This document shows positions 14,210 through 22,525 of a stretch of DNA of 23,892 nucleotides, piece after piece; position 1 is the first letter of the stretch, and the number at the start of each line of letters is the position of its first letter. A program made the translations under genes and the position numbers. This DNA is from Deltaproteobacteria bacterium (GTDB lineage Bacteria > Desulfobacterota > Binatia > Binatales > Binataceae): positions 1 through 23,892 of the forward strand of contig JAJZAG010000017.1 in the NCBI GenBank assembly GCA_021799555.1, read 5' to 3'. The notes under the pieces are model-generated. The model ran no database searches, was not told the DNA's origin, and worked only from the letters and a program-made list of their open reading frames with translations.

Positions 14210-17200
14210 ATGATCGAAAGCATAATCGATTCCTGCAACCGCAATCGCTTTCTCGTTTGTCTCGCCGTGCTCGCCGTCGTGCTCGGCGGCGGATGGTCGC
14301 TGATGCGCGTGCCGCTCGACGCGCTCCCCGATATCTCCGACGTACAGGTGATCATTCATACGCGGTGGATGGGCCAGCCGCCCCAGGTGATCGAGGATCA
14401 GGTAACCTACCCGATCGTCACCACGATGCTCGCCGCGCCGAACGTCAAAGCCGTCCGCGCGCAGACGATGCCCAACGATTCCTACGTTTACGTCGTGTTC
14501 AAGGACGGAACCGATCTCTACTGGGCGCGCTCGCGCGTGCTCGAATATCTGCAACAGCTCGCCGGACGCTTGCCGGCCGGAGTCGCACCGGTGCTTGGCC
14601 CCGACGCGACCGGCGCCGGATGGATTTACGAATACGTTCTCGTGGACCGCTCGCACAACCTGAGCCTCGCCGATCTGCGCTCTCTCCAGGACTGGAATAT
14701 CCGCTACGCGCTCGAAACCGTGCCGGGAGTCGCCGAAGTCGCGACAATCGGCGGCTTCGTGCGCCAGTACCAGGTCAAGCTCGATCCGAACCGGATGCTG
14801 GCGCTCAAGGTTCCGCTCCGGACGGTGATCGACAGAATTCGCGCGAGCAACAACGAAGTCGGCGGACGCGTCCTCGAAATGTCGGGCGCCGATTACCAGA
14901 TTCTCGGTCTCGGCTATATCAAGTCGCTCGCGGACCTTGCCAATATCCCGGTCGGCGATCAAAACGGCACACCGATTCTGATTCGAGATCTCGGCGTCGT
15001 CAGTTTCGGTCCCGACTTACGCGAGGGCGCCGCCGATTGGAACGGCGACGGCGAGGCGGTCGGCGGAATCGTCGTGATGCGCGACGGCGAGAACGCGCTC
15101 TCCGTGATCAACAGCGTCAAGGCGCGGATCGCGCAACTGCAAAAAAACCTCCCGCCCGGCGTCGAGATCAAGGCGGGCTACGACCGCGCCGGCCTGATCA
15201 GCGATTCGATTCAAACCCTGCGCCGCGCGCTCATCGAAGAGGCGATTATCGTTAGCCTCGTGATTATCGTCTTCCTGTGGCACTTCCGCTCCGCGCTGAT
15301 CCCGATCATCACAATTCCGCTCGCCCTGCTCGCCGCGTTCATTCCGATGTACCTGCTGCGGGTGAGCTCGAACATCATGTCGCTCGGCGGCTTTGCGCTT
15401 GCGATCGGCGTGCTCGTCGATGCCTCGATCGTGATGGTCGAGAATGGTCATCGCCATCTCGGCGATTCGCTCTCGGCGCGCGGCGGCGCCGCCACGGACG
15501 GCGAACGCGAGCGGGTTTTGCTCGGCGCCGCGAAACAGGTCGGACGCCCAATCTTCTATTCGCTGCTGATAATCGTCGTCTCGTTCCTGCCCGTGTTCAT
15601 GCTCGAAGCGCAGGAGGGCAGGATGTTCCGGCCGCTGGCGTGGACCAAGACGCTCGCGATCGCGTCGTCATCGCTCCTCGCGGTCACGATCGTGCCGATC
15701 CTGATGGTGTGGCTGATCCGCGGACGCATCCGGCCCGAGCGCGAAAATCCGCTCTCGCGATTTTTCCAGGCGCTCTACCTGCCGGTTATCAGATGGTGCC
15801 TGCGCCATCGCAAGCTCACGATCGGCGCGAATCTCGCCTTCCTTGCCCTCACGCTCCCGCTCGCGTTCAGGATCGGCAGCCAGTTCATGCCGCCGCTGTT
15901 CGAGGGCTCGATGCTCTTCATGCCGACGGCGCTGCCCGGAATCTCGATCACGTCGGCGACCGGCCTGCTGCAAAAGCAGGATCGGCTCATCCGGCAATTT
16001 CCCGAAGTCCGAAGCGTGTTCGGCACCGTCGGACGCTCCGACAGCGCTACCGACAACGCCCCGATGGACATGTTCGACACCACGATCATGCTCAAACCGC
16101 GCAGCGAATGGCCCGCCGGCACGACTTACGAGAGCCTGGTTGCCGCGATGGATGCAAAGCTGCATTTCCCGGGGCTGTCGAACACCTGGACGATGCCGGT
16201 CGAAAACCGCCTCGATATGGAGCTGACCGGAATCAAGACCCCCGTCGGGCTAAAGGTGCAAGGCCCCGACCTCGGCGGGATTCAGCGCATCGGATCTGAA
16301 ATCGAGGAGATTCTGGGCGGCGTTCCCGGCACGCGCGGCGTCTTCGCCGAGCGCGTCGCACAAGGCTTCTACATCAATATCGGCGTGAATCGCCCGCTCG
16401 CCGCCCGCTACGGCCTGACCGTCGGCGACGTGCAGGCGGCTATCTCCTCGGCGATCGGCGGCGACAATATTTCAACCGCGATCGCCGGCCGCGCGCGTTA
16501 TCCGATCAACGTGCGCTATCTGGCCGATTATCGCGACGATCCCGACGCGATCCGGGCGGTCCTGCTCGCGACACCCTCGGGCGCGCAAGTCCCGCTCGGC
16601 GAGGTCGCGACGCTTTCGCTCGCGCCCGGACCGACGATGATCCGCGACGAAGACGGCGAGCTGACCGGCTATGTCTATGTGGACCTCCTGAGCAGCGACT
16701 ACGGCGGCTATGTCGCCCGCGCGCAAAGGGCGCTCGACCGGCGCCTCAAGCTGCCGACCGGCTATTCGGTAAAATGGTCGGGTGAGTATGCGTTCGAACT
16801 GCGCGCGCGCAAAAGTCTGACGATGATTCTGCCGGTCGTGTTCGCCGCGATTTTCGTGCTGCTCTATATCCTGTTCGGCTCGGTGCCGGAAACCCTCGTC
16901 CTGCTGTTTCCCTGCGTCTATGCGCTCACCGGCGGACTGTTGCTGCAATGGCTATTGGGCTACGACTTCAGCGTCGCGGTCGCGGTCGGATATATCGACC
17001 TGTTCGGGATCGCGGTCGAAACCGGAGTCGTGATGGTGATCTATCTCGACGAAGCGCTCGACGCGCGCCTCGCCAACGGTCCCGTCGATAACGCCGCGAT
17101 CGAGGCGGCCGCGATTGATGGCGCGGTGCATCGGCTGCGCCCGAAGCTGATGACGGTCGCGGTCGTGATGATGAGCCTTGCGCCGATATTGTGGGAGCGA

Positions 17201-17356
17201 GGAATCGGCGCCGACGTGATGAAACCGATCGCCGCGCCGATCGTCGGCGGGATGGTGACCTCAACGATCCACGTGCTGATCCTTGTGCCGGTGTTCTTCG
17301 CGATGATGAAAGAGCGCGCGCTTAGGCGCGGCGCCCTGCGCCCGCGCCGCGCCTGA
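14210..17356 (+). CDS. Heavy-metal efflux RND pump (CusA-like, probable Cu(I)/Ag(I) exporter)
   Basis: The 1048-residue protein is a full-length HME-RND permease with twelve membrane segments and two large periplasmic loops. The proton-relay motif is AIGVLVDASIVMVEN with Asp404. The three methionines that form the Cu(I)/Ag(I) site in E. coli CusA (M573, M623, M672) are all matched, each shifted by two: M571 (SMLFMPTALPGI), M621 (APMDMFDTTI) and M670 (RLDMELTGIKTP). This supports monovalent Cu or Ag export over Zn/Co/Cd export by CzcA-type pumps. It works with the adaptor and channel encoded just upstream; 16 bases separate it from the adaptor gene, with GGAGG about 11 bases before the ATG. 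No cusF or cusRS gene is in view. Confidence 0.93.
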   Translation: MIESIIDSCNRNRFLVCLAVLAVVLGGGWSLMRVPLDALPDISDVQVIIHTRWMGQPPQVIEDQVTYPIVTTMLAAPNVKAVRAQTMPNDSYVYVVFKDGTDLYWARSRVLEYLQQLAGRLPAGVAPVLGPDATGAGWIYEYVLVDRSHNLSLADLRSLQDWNIRYALETVPGVAEVATIGGFVRQYQVKLDPNRMLALKVPLRTVIDRIRASNNEVGGRVLEMSGADYQILGLGYIKSLADLANIPVGDQNGTPILIRDLGVVSFGPDLREGAADWNGDGEAVGGIVVMRDGENALSVINSVKARIAQLQKNLPPGVEIKAGYDRAGLISDSIQTLRRALIEEAIIVSLVIIVFLWHFRSALIPIITIPLALLAAFIPMYLLRVSSNIMSLGGFALAIGVLVDASIVMVENGHRHLGDSLSARGGAATDGERERVLLGAAKQVGRPIFYSLLIIVVSFLPVFMLEAQEGRMFRPLAWTKTLAIASSSLLAVTIVPILMVWLIRGRIRPERENPLSRFFQALYLPVIRWCLRHRKLTIGANLAFLALTLPLAFRIGSQFMPPLFEGSMLFMPTALPGISITSATGLLQKQDRLIRQFPEVRSVFGTVGRSDSATDNAPMDMFDTTIMLKPRSEWPAGTTYESLVAAMDAKLHFPGLSNTWTMPVENRLDMELTGIKTPVGLKVQGPDLGGIQRIGSEIEEILGGVPGTRGVFAERVAQGFYINIGVNRPLAARYGLTVGDVQAAISSAIGGDNISTAIAGRARYPINVRYLADYRDDPDAIRAVLLATPSGAQVPLGEVATLSLAPGPTMIRDEDGELTGYVYVDLLSSDYGGYVARAQRALDRRLKLPTGYSVKWSGEYAFELRARKSLTMILPVVFAAIFVLLYILFGSVPETLVLLFPCVYALTGGLLLQWLLGYDFSVAVAVGYIDLFGIAVETGVVMVIYLDEALDARLANGPVDNAAIEAAAIDGAVHRLRPKLMTVAVVMMSLAPILWERGIGADVMKPIAAPIVGGMVTSTIHVLILVPVFFAMMKERALRRGALRPRRA

Positions 17357-17436
17357 CGCAGAGGCGGACGCGCAAGGTGGCGTGACCAACGGCGCATATG
17401 ATAACAGGGATAATCATAACCTAACGGGTGTAAGGT

Positions 17437-18153
17437 ATGGAACTCGCCAAGCGATGCGTCGATGTGGGCTTCTTCACCAACCGGATCGAGGACCTGCGCG
17501 CCTTTTACGCCGAACGCCTGCGCCTTCCGTTCGAGGAAATTCTGCCCGTCGGCGGCGGCGTCCGGCAGCATCGCTTCGGCCTGCTCGGCTCGGTCCTGAA
17601 GCTCAACGAATCGCGTGACCCGCTGCCGCCGCGTATCGCGGGCGGCTATACGCGGCTCGCGATCGCCGATCCGCGGACACCGATGCCGATGCGGCTTGCC
17701 GACCCCGACGGCAACCAAATCGAGCTCGTGCCGAGCGGCCAGCGCGGCATTAATCAAATCGAGATCAATATCGGCGTCACCGACGAGGCGGCGTTCGCGC
17801 GCTTTTATGGCGAGGCGCTGGGCGGCGAAAAACTCGGCGATCGCCGCTACAAAATCGGCGCAACGATCATCAGCTTCGCGCACGACCCGGCCGCGCGGCG
17901 CGCAGCCGACACGCCGGCCGCCCAAGCGGCGCAGGTGATAGCTTCGATGCGCGCGGTCGGCTTTCGCTATATCACGATTCAGGTCCGCGATTGCGACGCG
18001 GAACATCGCCGCTTCATGTCGATCGGCGTGCGCGAGGGCGCCGCTCCGGTAACCCTCGGCAAAGTCGCGCGGATTTCGTTCATTCGCGACCCGGACGGCA
18101 ACTTTATCGAGATCTCGCAGCGCGCCTCGCTGGTCGGAGAAATTCCGAAATAG
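17437..18153 (+). CDS. Two-domain VOC (glyoxalase/dioxygenase superfamily) protein
   Basis: The 238-residue protein has two VOC modules, about 1-100 and 103-238. Each ends in the family phrase: ADPDGNQIEL (Glu96) and RDPDGNFIEI (Glu225). These glutamates are metal ligands in glyoxalase I and ring-cleavage dioxygenases. The His usually found on the first strand of a VOC module is missing in both (CVDVGFF and INQIEINIGV), so canonical metal binding is doubtful. The function cannot be named; relatives include lactoylglutathione lyases, antibiotic-binding proteins and dioxygenases. It begins 80 bases after the pump gene, in an AT-rich patch, and may have its own promoter. GGGTG lies 6 bases before the ATG. 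Confidence 0.85.
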   Translation: MELAKRCVDVGFFTNRIEDLRAFYAERLRLPFEEILPVGGGVRQHRFGLLGSVLKLNESRDPLPPRIAGGYTRLAIADPRTPMPMRLADPDGNQIELVPSGQRGINQIEINIGVTDEAAFARFYGEALGGEKLGDRRYKIGATIISFAHDPAARRAADTPAAQAAQVIASMRAVGFRYITIQVRDCDAEHRRFMSIGVREGAAPVTLGKVARISFIRDPDGNFIEISQRASLVGEIPK

Positions 18154-18155
18154 CC

Positions 18156-18201
18156 GGCGCCGCGCCGCAAAAAAAACGCGGCGCCCAAGCTGAGCGCCGC
18201 G
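18156..18201. terminator. Bidirectional terminator between VOC gene and DEAD-box helicase
   Basis: On the minus strand CGCGGCGC pairs with GCGCCGCG across a 9-base loop and is followed by eight T (18176-18169), a good intrinsic terminator for the helicase. On the plus strand the same sequence can form that stem, or alternatively GGCGCCGCG (18156-18164) with CGCGGCGCC (18177-18185), just after the VOC stop codon. Confidence 0.8.
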
Positions 18202-18228
18202 CTTGCTTGATAGCTTGCGATCTTTGTC

Positions 18229-19443
<1,215 letters not shown>

Positions 19444-19676
19444 AAGAGTACCTCAGGTGCAAAACCCCCGGATTCGAGTCTGGCGCTTGGGCCAAAACAA
19501 TGGGTCGAGCGGTTGGAGTGTGGCGCCGCGGAATCCGACGCGCGTGATAGCCGCTATTGGCTTCAGGCATCCACCCTACAGGTGATCCCCCGGCGAAACA
19601 AGCGGCTCCCCCAAGAGGGTTGCCCGTCGATTATCGCGCCGCGGCAGCATTACAGTTTGAAGACCATCCAAAGATT
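19444..19676. other. Upstream region of the helicase, no gene seen
   Basis: No coding frame is convincing here. The minus strand contains AGCCGCT and AGCGGCT as distant complementary arms around CACC...GGTG, near the phrase GTAGGGTGGAT, which resembles a dispersed repeat found in many bacterial genomes. It may form the 5' leader of the helicase message, but no known riboswitch or leader family is recognised. Confidence 0.4.
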
Positions 19677-19898
19677 TCACGGACCGCACAGATGAAGCCC
19701 GCCCCCGCCCGTCAACTCCAGCAGAGAATCCCAGGCACCGCAGAAGACATCCAACGCGTAGCCAGTACCAACAATATCGACGATGACCTCGCGGGTGTCC
19801 AGCGCCGGGTCGGGCAGCGACTTGATCGCGAGCGGTGCGCGGAACGCGTTGAGGACAGGCGCTTTCGTCGCAACCTCGTGGAAAGCTGCCGCGACGTA
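19677..19898 (-). pseudogene. Remnant of a zinc-type alcohol dehydrogenase N-terminus
   Basis: One minus-strand frame reads AAAFHEV ... LNAFRAPLAIKSLPDP and then LDTREVIVDIVGTGYALDVF before a stop (TGA, 19679-19677). This is the first strand-helix unit of medium-chain dehydrogenases (compare the start of the gene at 813: MKATVFHGPRDVRVERVPDP). The normal start codon is lost (TAC GTC where ATG AAR is expected), the zinc-ligand CGSD segment is degraded, and no Rossmann domain follows. It is therefore a broken gene piece of about 70 codons. It is not a copy of the intact dehydrogenase in this window, as the residues differ widely. Confidence 0.6.
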
Positions 19899-19996
19899 TG
19901 AATCGCCGCCGAAGTGCGACCCGAGAAAAAATTGCGGTGACTCTTGGAAAAATATATTTAGTGCTGTGCCCGATAAATAAGTTTGCAGATATGCCC

Positions 19997-20136
19997 GTCA
20001 TCTTGAGCGGAGTCTGCGCAGCGAAGGATCTCGCGCGGCATTTCTTTGCCGCGTGATTCGGCCCGAGTTGCTTGCGAAAATCCATCACGGCCGCAAGGCC
20101 GGCGGCCGCGAGATCCTTCGCCGCGCTCAGGATGAC
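19997..20136. repeat. Palindromic dispersed-repeat element (GTCATCCTGAGC type)
   Basis: The left arm begins GTCATCTTGAGCG and contains AGCGAAGGATCTCGCG; the right arm, read on the other strand, begins GTCATCCTGAGCG and contains GGCGAAGGATCTCGCG. The arms lie about 60 bases apart and differ by one substitution and a short insertion. The consensus GTCATCCTGAGCG...GCGAAGGATCT is scattered through many bacterial genomes, and its translation gives the spurious phrase VILSAAKDL. It encodes nothing itself and is probably a mobile or REP-like element. Confidence 0.8.
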
Positions 20137-20330
20137 AAACGCTTTTGATGCGTAGTTTCTAATCGAACAGCACGCTGGCAGTTTTTGAAAAAACCGTTTC
20201 AACAACTTGCTCCCCTGACTGAAGTCCCTCCCGAAGGAGACCTTTGCGTAACCGGCCGGTGGTACGAAAGGGCGAGACTGCTCGCCGGGGTATGCTGCGC
20301 GGAGGCCTTCGCTCGTCGCGTGATCGTCCG
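20137..20330. other. Intergenic stretch, no gene seen
   Basis: This part holds an A/T-rich hairpin-like patch (GTTTTTGAAAAAAC, near 20180) and G/C-rich filler with no sustained codon bias on either strand. I see no RNA gene or intact ORF. Confidence 0.4.
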
Positions 20331-20385
20331 CCAGCCCTCGCTCGGAATGACAACTTTCGCGCTTTTTCCCGTGTCATTCCGACCG
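20331..20385. repeat. Second inverted dispersed-repeat fragment (GTCATTCCGA type)
   Basis: CTCGGAATGAC (20340-20350) faces GTCATTCCGAC (20373-20383); the core CGGAATGAC/GTCATTCCG is an exact inverted repeat around 22 bases. It differs from the GTCATCCTGAGC element 200 bases to the left, so two repeat families sit side by side. Confidence 0.65.
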
Positions 20386-20490
20386 CGATGATGCAACGCG
20401 TATCGAGTCGTACACCTCCCGCCGCAGGATACCCGTCGCGAGCAATCTCGCCGTCGGCACCAGCACATTGCTAAGTCCGGTCTCGTCGGG
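20374..20490 (-). pseudogene. Possible remnant of an error-prone DNA polymerase (DnaE2) C-terminus
   Basis: A minus-strand frame reads DETGLSNVLV and shortly after ARLLATGILRREVYDSIRV before a stop at 20376-20374. The order resembles the OB-fold end of DnaE2 (DETG-x-NVIV ... ARLL-x-V-G-x-L-QRE), with the segment between the two phrases deleted. It is about 38 codons long and has no upstream continuation. The match is by memory of the family pattern, so this is tentative. Confidence 0.35.
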
Positions 20491-20535
20491 GCGTCTTGGA
20501 TGGAATCGCTTGCCGCGGGGTGTCCGAGGTCAACC

Positions 20536-20563
20536 TTGAGAAATTTGCTACTTTGTGTATAAT
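20536..20563 (+). promoter_or_regulatory. Near-consensus sigma-70 promoter
   Basis: TTGAGA (20536-20541) and TATAAT (20558-20563) are separated by 16 bases: five of six and six of six matches. It is the best promoter in the window. The start of transcription should be near 20570, right at the ATG of the next ORF. Confidence 0.65.
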
Positions 20564-20570
20564 GATGCTC

Positions 20571-20750
20571 ATGAGTCGCTGCAAAAATTCCAAGGAATTG
20601 GCGGCGGCTGGTGCTACGGCGTGGGCGTTTGCGCTGTTGCGGGGGGATGTGATGCTCGCGCGGATGGGGATGCGGCGGAAATCGATGCGGCTCGGACCGG
20701 GTGCCTCGCAAGAAATCGCGGGGAGATTAGGTCAATCGCGGAAGGTCTGA
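20571..20750 (+). CDS. Small hypothetical protein, possibly leaderless
   Basis: The 59-residue ORF begins MSRCKNSKELAAAGATAWAF and contains a Met/Arg-rich stretch (LARMGMRRKSMRLG). I do not recognise it. It starts 7 bases after the TATAAT box, so its message would have no 5' leader and no ribosome site; leaderless translation from an initial ATG is possible. In-frame codons upstream (from 20496) would lie before the promoter. It could be a real small protein or the promoter could serve a non-coding RNA, in a region full of repeat and pseudogene debris. Confidence 0.35.
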   Translation: MSRCKNSKELAAAGATAWAFALLRGDVMLARMGMRRKSMRLGPGASQEIAGRLGQSRKV

Positions 20751-20805
20751 ATAGAGGCCGCAAAAAGCACGAACGAACCCTCTGGCGGGGGCAAATTATC
20801 AAGGC

Positions 20806-20827
20806 GCGCCGGGCAGAATCCCCCGGC
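20806..20827. repeat. GC-rich hairpin downstream of the small ORF
   Basis: CGCCGGG and CCCGGCG pair around an 8-base loop. It stands between the small ORF and the next terminator; no T tract follows. Confidence 0.4.
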
Positions 20828-20850
20828 GGCGTATCCGTAAAATTCATCAA

Positions 20851-20872
20851 ACGAACCCATCGCGGGGTTCGT
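20851..20872. terminator. Likely terminator between small ORF and amt
   Basis: ACGAACCC and GGGTTCGT form an exact 8-bp stem with a 6-base loop. On the minus strand (end of amt) it is followed by TTGATGAATTTT; on the plus strand by the pyrimidine-rich CCTCTCTTC. It could serve both converging transcripts. A partial second copy, ACGAACCCTC, lies near 20773, so the arm sequence may itself be a repeat. Confidence 0.5.
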
Positions 20873-20935
20873 CCTCTCTTCGCCTCCCATGCGGCGACGG
20901 CGGCGCGATGTGTCGGCCTCGCGCGCCGATTGCGC

Positions 20936-22294
20936 TTAGCCCTCGAAGGCGTACGCGTTCTCTTCGTGCTCGCTCAGGTCAAGGCCCATGTACTGGCCTT
21001 CCTCATCGACGCGAATGCCGACCAGAGCTTCCGTCACCTTGAGCAGGACGGCGCTGCCTGCGAACGAGAAGGCGATACTGGCGACGACCGCGATCGCCTG
21101 CACGAGGAGCTGATGCGGGTTGCCGCTGAGCAGTCCGTTGCCGCCGGCGGCGTTGACCGCGAGGCTCGCGAAGATGCCGGTGGCGAGAGCGCCCCAGATT
21201 CCACCAACCATGTGAACGCCGACCACGTCGAGCGCATCGTCGTAGCCGAAGCGCGGCTTCATCCGCACCGCGCCGAAGCACAACGCTCCCGCGACGAGGC
21301 CGATGATGATCGCGGGCACGGGTCCGACGTAGCCCGAGGCGGGCGTGATCGCGACCAGGCCCGCGACGGCGCCCGAGGCGGCGCCGAGGGTGGTCGGCTT
21401 GCCTGCCACGAGCCATTCGACGCCAACCCACGACAGCGTCGCAGCCGCGGCGCCGAGATGCGTCGCGACGAACGCCGAGACGGCAAGTCCGTCTGCGGCG
21501 AGCGAGCTTCCCGCGTTGAAGCCGAACCATCCGACCCACAGCAGTCCCGCGCCGGTGAGCGTCAGGGTGAGGTTGTGCGGCGCCATGTGTTCCTTCAGAT
21601 AGCCGCGCCGTTTCCCGACCAGCATCGCGCCCGCCAGAGCGGCCGCACCCGACGAGATGTGCACGACGGTGCCGCCGGCGAAATCGAGCGCGCCCATCGC
21701 GTGAATCCATCCGTCGGAACCCCAGACCCAATGCGCGAGCGGATCGTAGATAAGCGTGGTCCACAGCAGGCTGAAGACCACGAAGCCCTTGAACGACATG
21801 CGCTCGGCGATCGCGCCGGTAATCAGCGCGGGAGTGATAACCGCGAACATGCACTGGTAGATCATGTAGGCCTGATGCGGGATCGTCGCGGAATATGGGG
21901 CGTAAGGTTGAGTCGCGCTAACGCCCGCAAGGCCGGCCCACGAGAGCGCTCCGGCGAGCGCGCTGCCGGGAGCGAACGCGATGCTGTAGCCGAAGAGCAC
22001 CCATTGAATCGATACGAGAGCGGCAAGGAAGAAGCTCTGCATCAGCGTCGACAGGACGTTCTTGCGCCGAACCATCCCGCCGTAAAAGAGCGCGAGGCCG
22101 GGAATCGTCATCATCAGGACCAGCGCCGCCGAGAGCAGCACCCAGGCCGTGTCGGCGCCGTCGATCTTGGGAGCGGCGGCGAGTTCAGCATGCGCCGGAG
22201 AGGCGATCACGATGACGAACGACGAAACGGCGCCGAGAACGATCAACGATGTGGAAAGGATAGAACCGCGCGCGAACGTATCCCTGCGAGCCAT
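20936..22294 (-). CDS. amt: Ammonium channel (Amt/AmtB family)
   Basis: The 452-residue protein has a signal-like N-terminus (ending SPAHAEL near 38) and eleven membrane segments. Family marks are ALFYGGMVRRKNVLS near 68-82, ITGAIAERM near 158-166 and the twin pore histidines His188 (DPLAHWVWG) and His361 (VGVHMVGGIWGALATGIF). It passes ammonium across the inner membrane, normally gated by the PII protein GlnK. No glnK gene adjoins it, unlike the usual glnK-amtB pair. GGAGG stands 9 bases before ATG 22294. A sigma-54-type promoter lies about 130 bases upstream, consistent with nitrogen control. Confidence 0.95.
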   Translation of the reverse strand: MARRDTFARGSILSTSLIVLGAVSSFVIVIASPAHAELAAAPKIDGADTAWVLLSAALVLMMTIPGLALFYGGMVRRKNVLSTLMQSFFLAALVSIQWVLFGYSIAFAPGSALAGALSWAGLAGVSATQPYAPYSATIPHQAYMIYQCMFAVITPALITGAIAERMSFKGFVVFSLLWTTLIYDPLAHWVWGSDGWIHAMGALDFAGGTVVHISSGAAALAGAMLVGKRRGYLKEHMAPHNLTLTLTGAGLLWVGWFGFNAGSSLAADGLAVSAFVATHLGAAAATLSWVGVEWLVAGKPTTLGAASGAVAGLVAITPASGYVGPVPAIIIGLVAGALCFGAVRMKPRFGYDDALDVVGVHMVGGIWGALATGIFASLAVNAAGGNGLLSGNPHQLLVQAIAVVASIAFSFAGSAVLLKVTEALVGIRVDEEGQYMGLDLSEHEENAYAFEG

Positions 22295-22425
22295 CAGTAC
22301 GAGCCTCCGATAGTTGCGTCAAAGTCGATGGGCAAGCCGATGCCGCCCGTTCGAGCAGCATCTGCCCAACGTTACGGCATCAACCCCGTCGCCAAACGTG
22401 CTTTCTGCCGTTGGACCGATGGGGG

Positions 22426-22441
22426 AGCAACTTTGATGCCC
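22426..22441 (-). promoter_or_regulatory. Probable sigma-54 promoter of amt
   Basis: Read on the minus strand, GGGCATCAAAGTTGCT matches the -24/-12 pattern TGGCAC-N5-TTGCW: the GG and GC pairs have exactly the right spacing, with mismatches only at the first and sixth base. Transcription would start near 22416, giving a leader of about 120 bases. No clear NtrC site was picked out. Confidence 0.6.
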
Positions 22442-22462
22442 GCGTGCGCGGAGTTCCGATCA

Positions 22463-22501
22463 CGACAAAAGCAAAGGGCGGCGCGCTATGCGCCGCCCTT
22501 T
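22463..22501 (-). terminator. Intrinsic terminator of the FadE-type gene
   Basis: AAAGGGCGGCGC (22473-22484) and GCGCCGCCCTTT (22490-22501) are exact 12-base complements around a 5-base loop. On the minus strand the stem ends in TTT and is followed by GCTTTTGTC. It lies 25 bases after the stop of the dehydrogenase and shields amt from read-through. Confidence 0.85.
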
Positions 22502-22525
22502 ACGAAGCTGGTGTCTGGAGTGCGA

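Noticed and set aside
14159..14962. Long minus-strand open frame of 267 codons opposite the pump gene
   Set aside because: It is a mirror frame of GC-rich coding DNA; it lies fully opposite the conserved CusA-like gene and reads as Arg/His/Asp-rich text without domain pattern.
19460..19640. Riboswitch or cold-shock leader before the helicase
   Set aside because: Complementary arms exist, but the GTAGGGTGGAT phrase resembles a dispersed repeat and no known motif or conserved core is visible.
19576..20205. Minus-strand open frame of 209 codons
   Set aside because: It reads through the palindromic repeat (giving the well-known false phrase VILSAAKDL) and is out of frame with the dehydrogenase remnant; no domain is seen.
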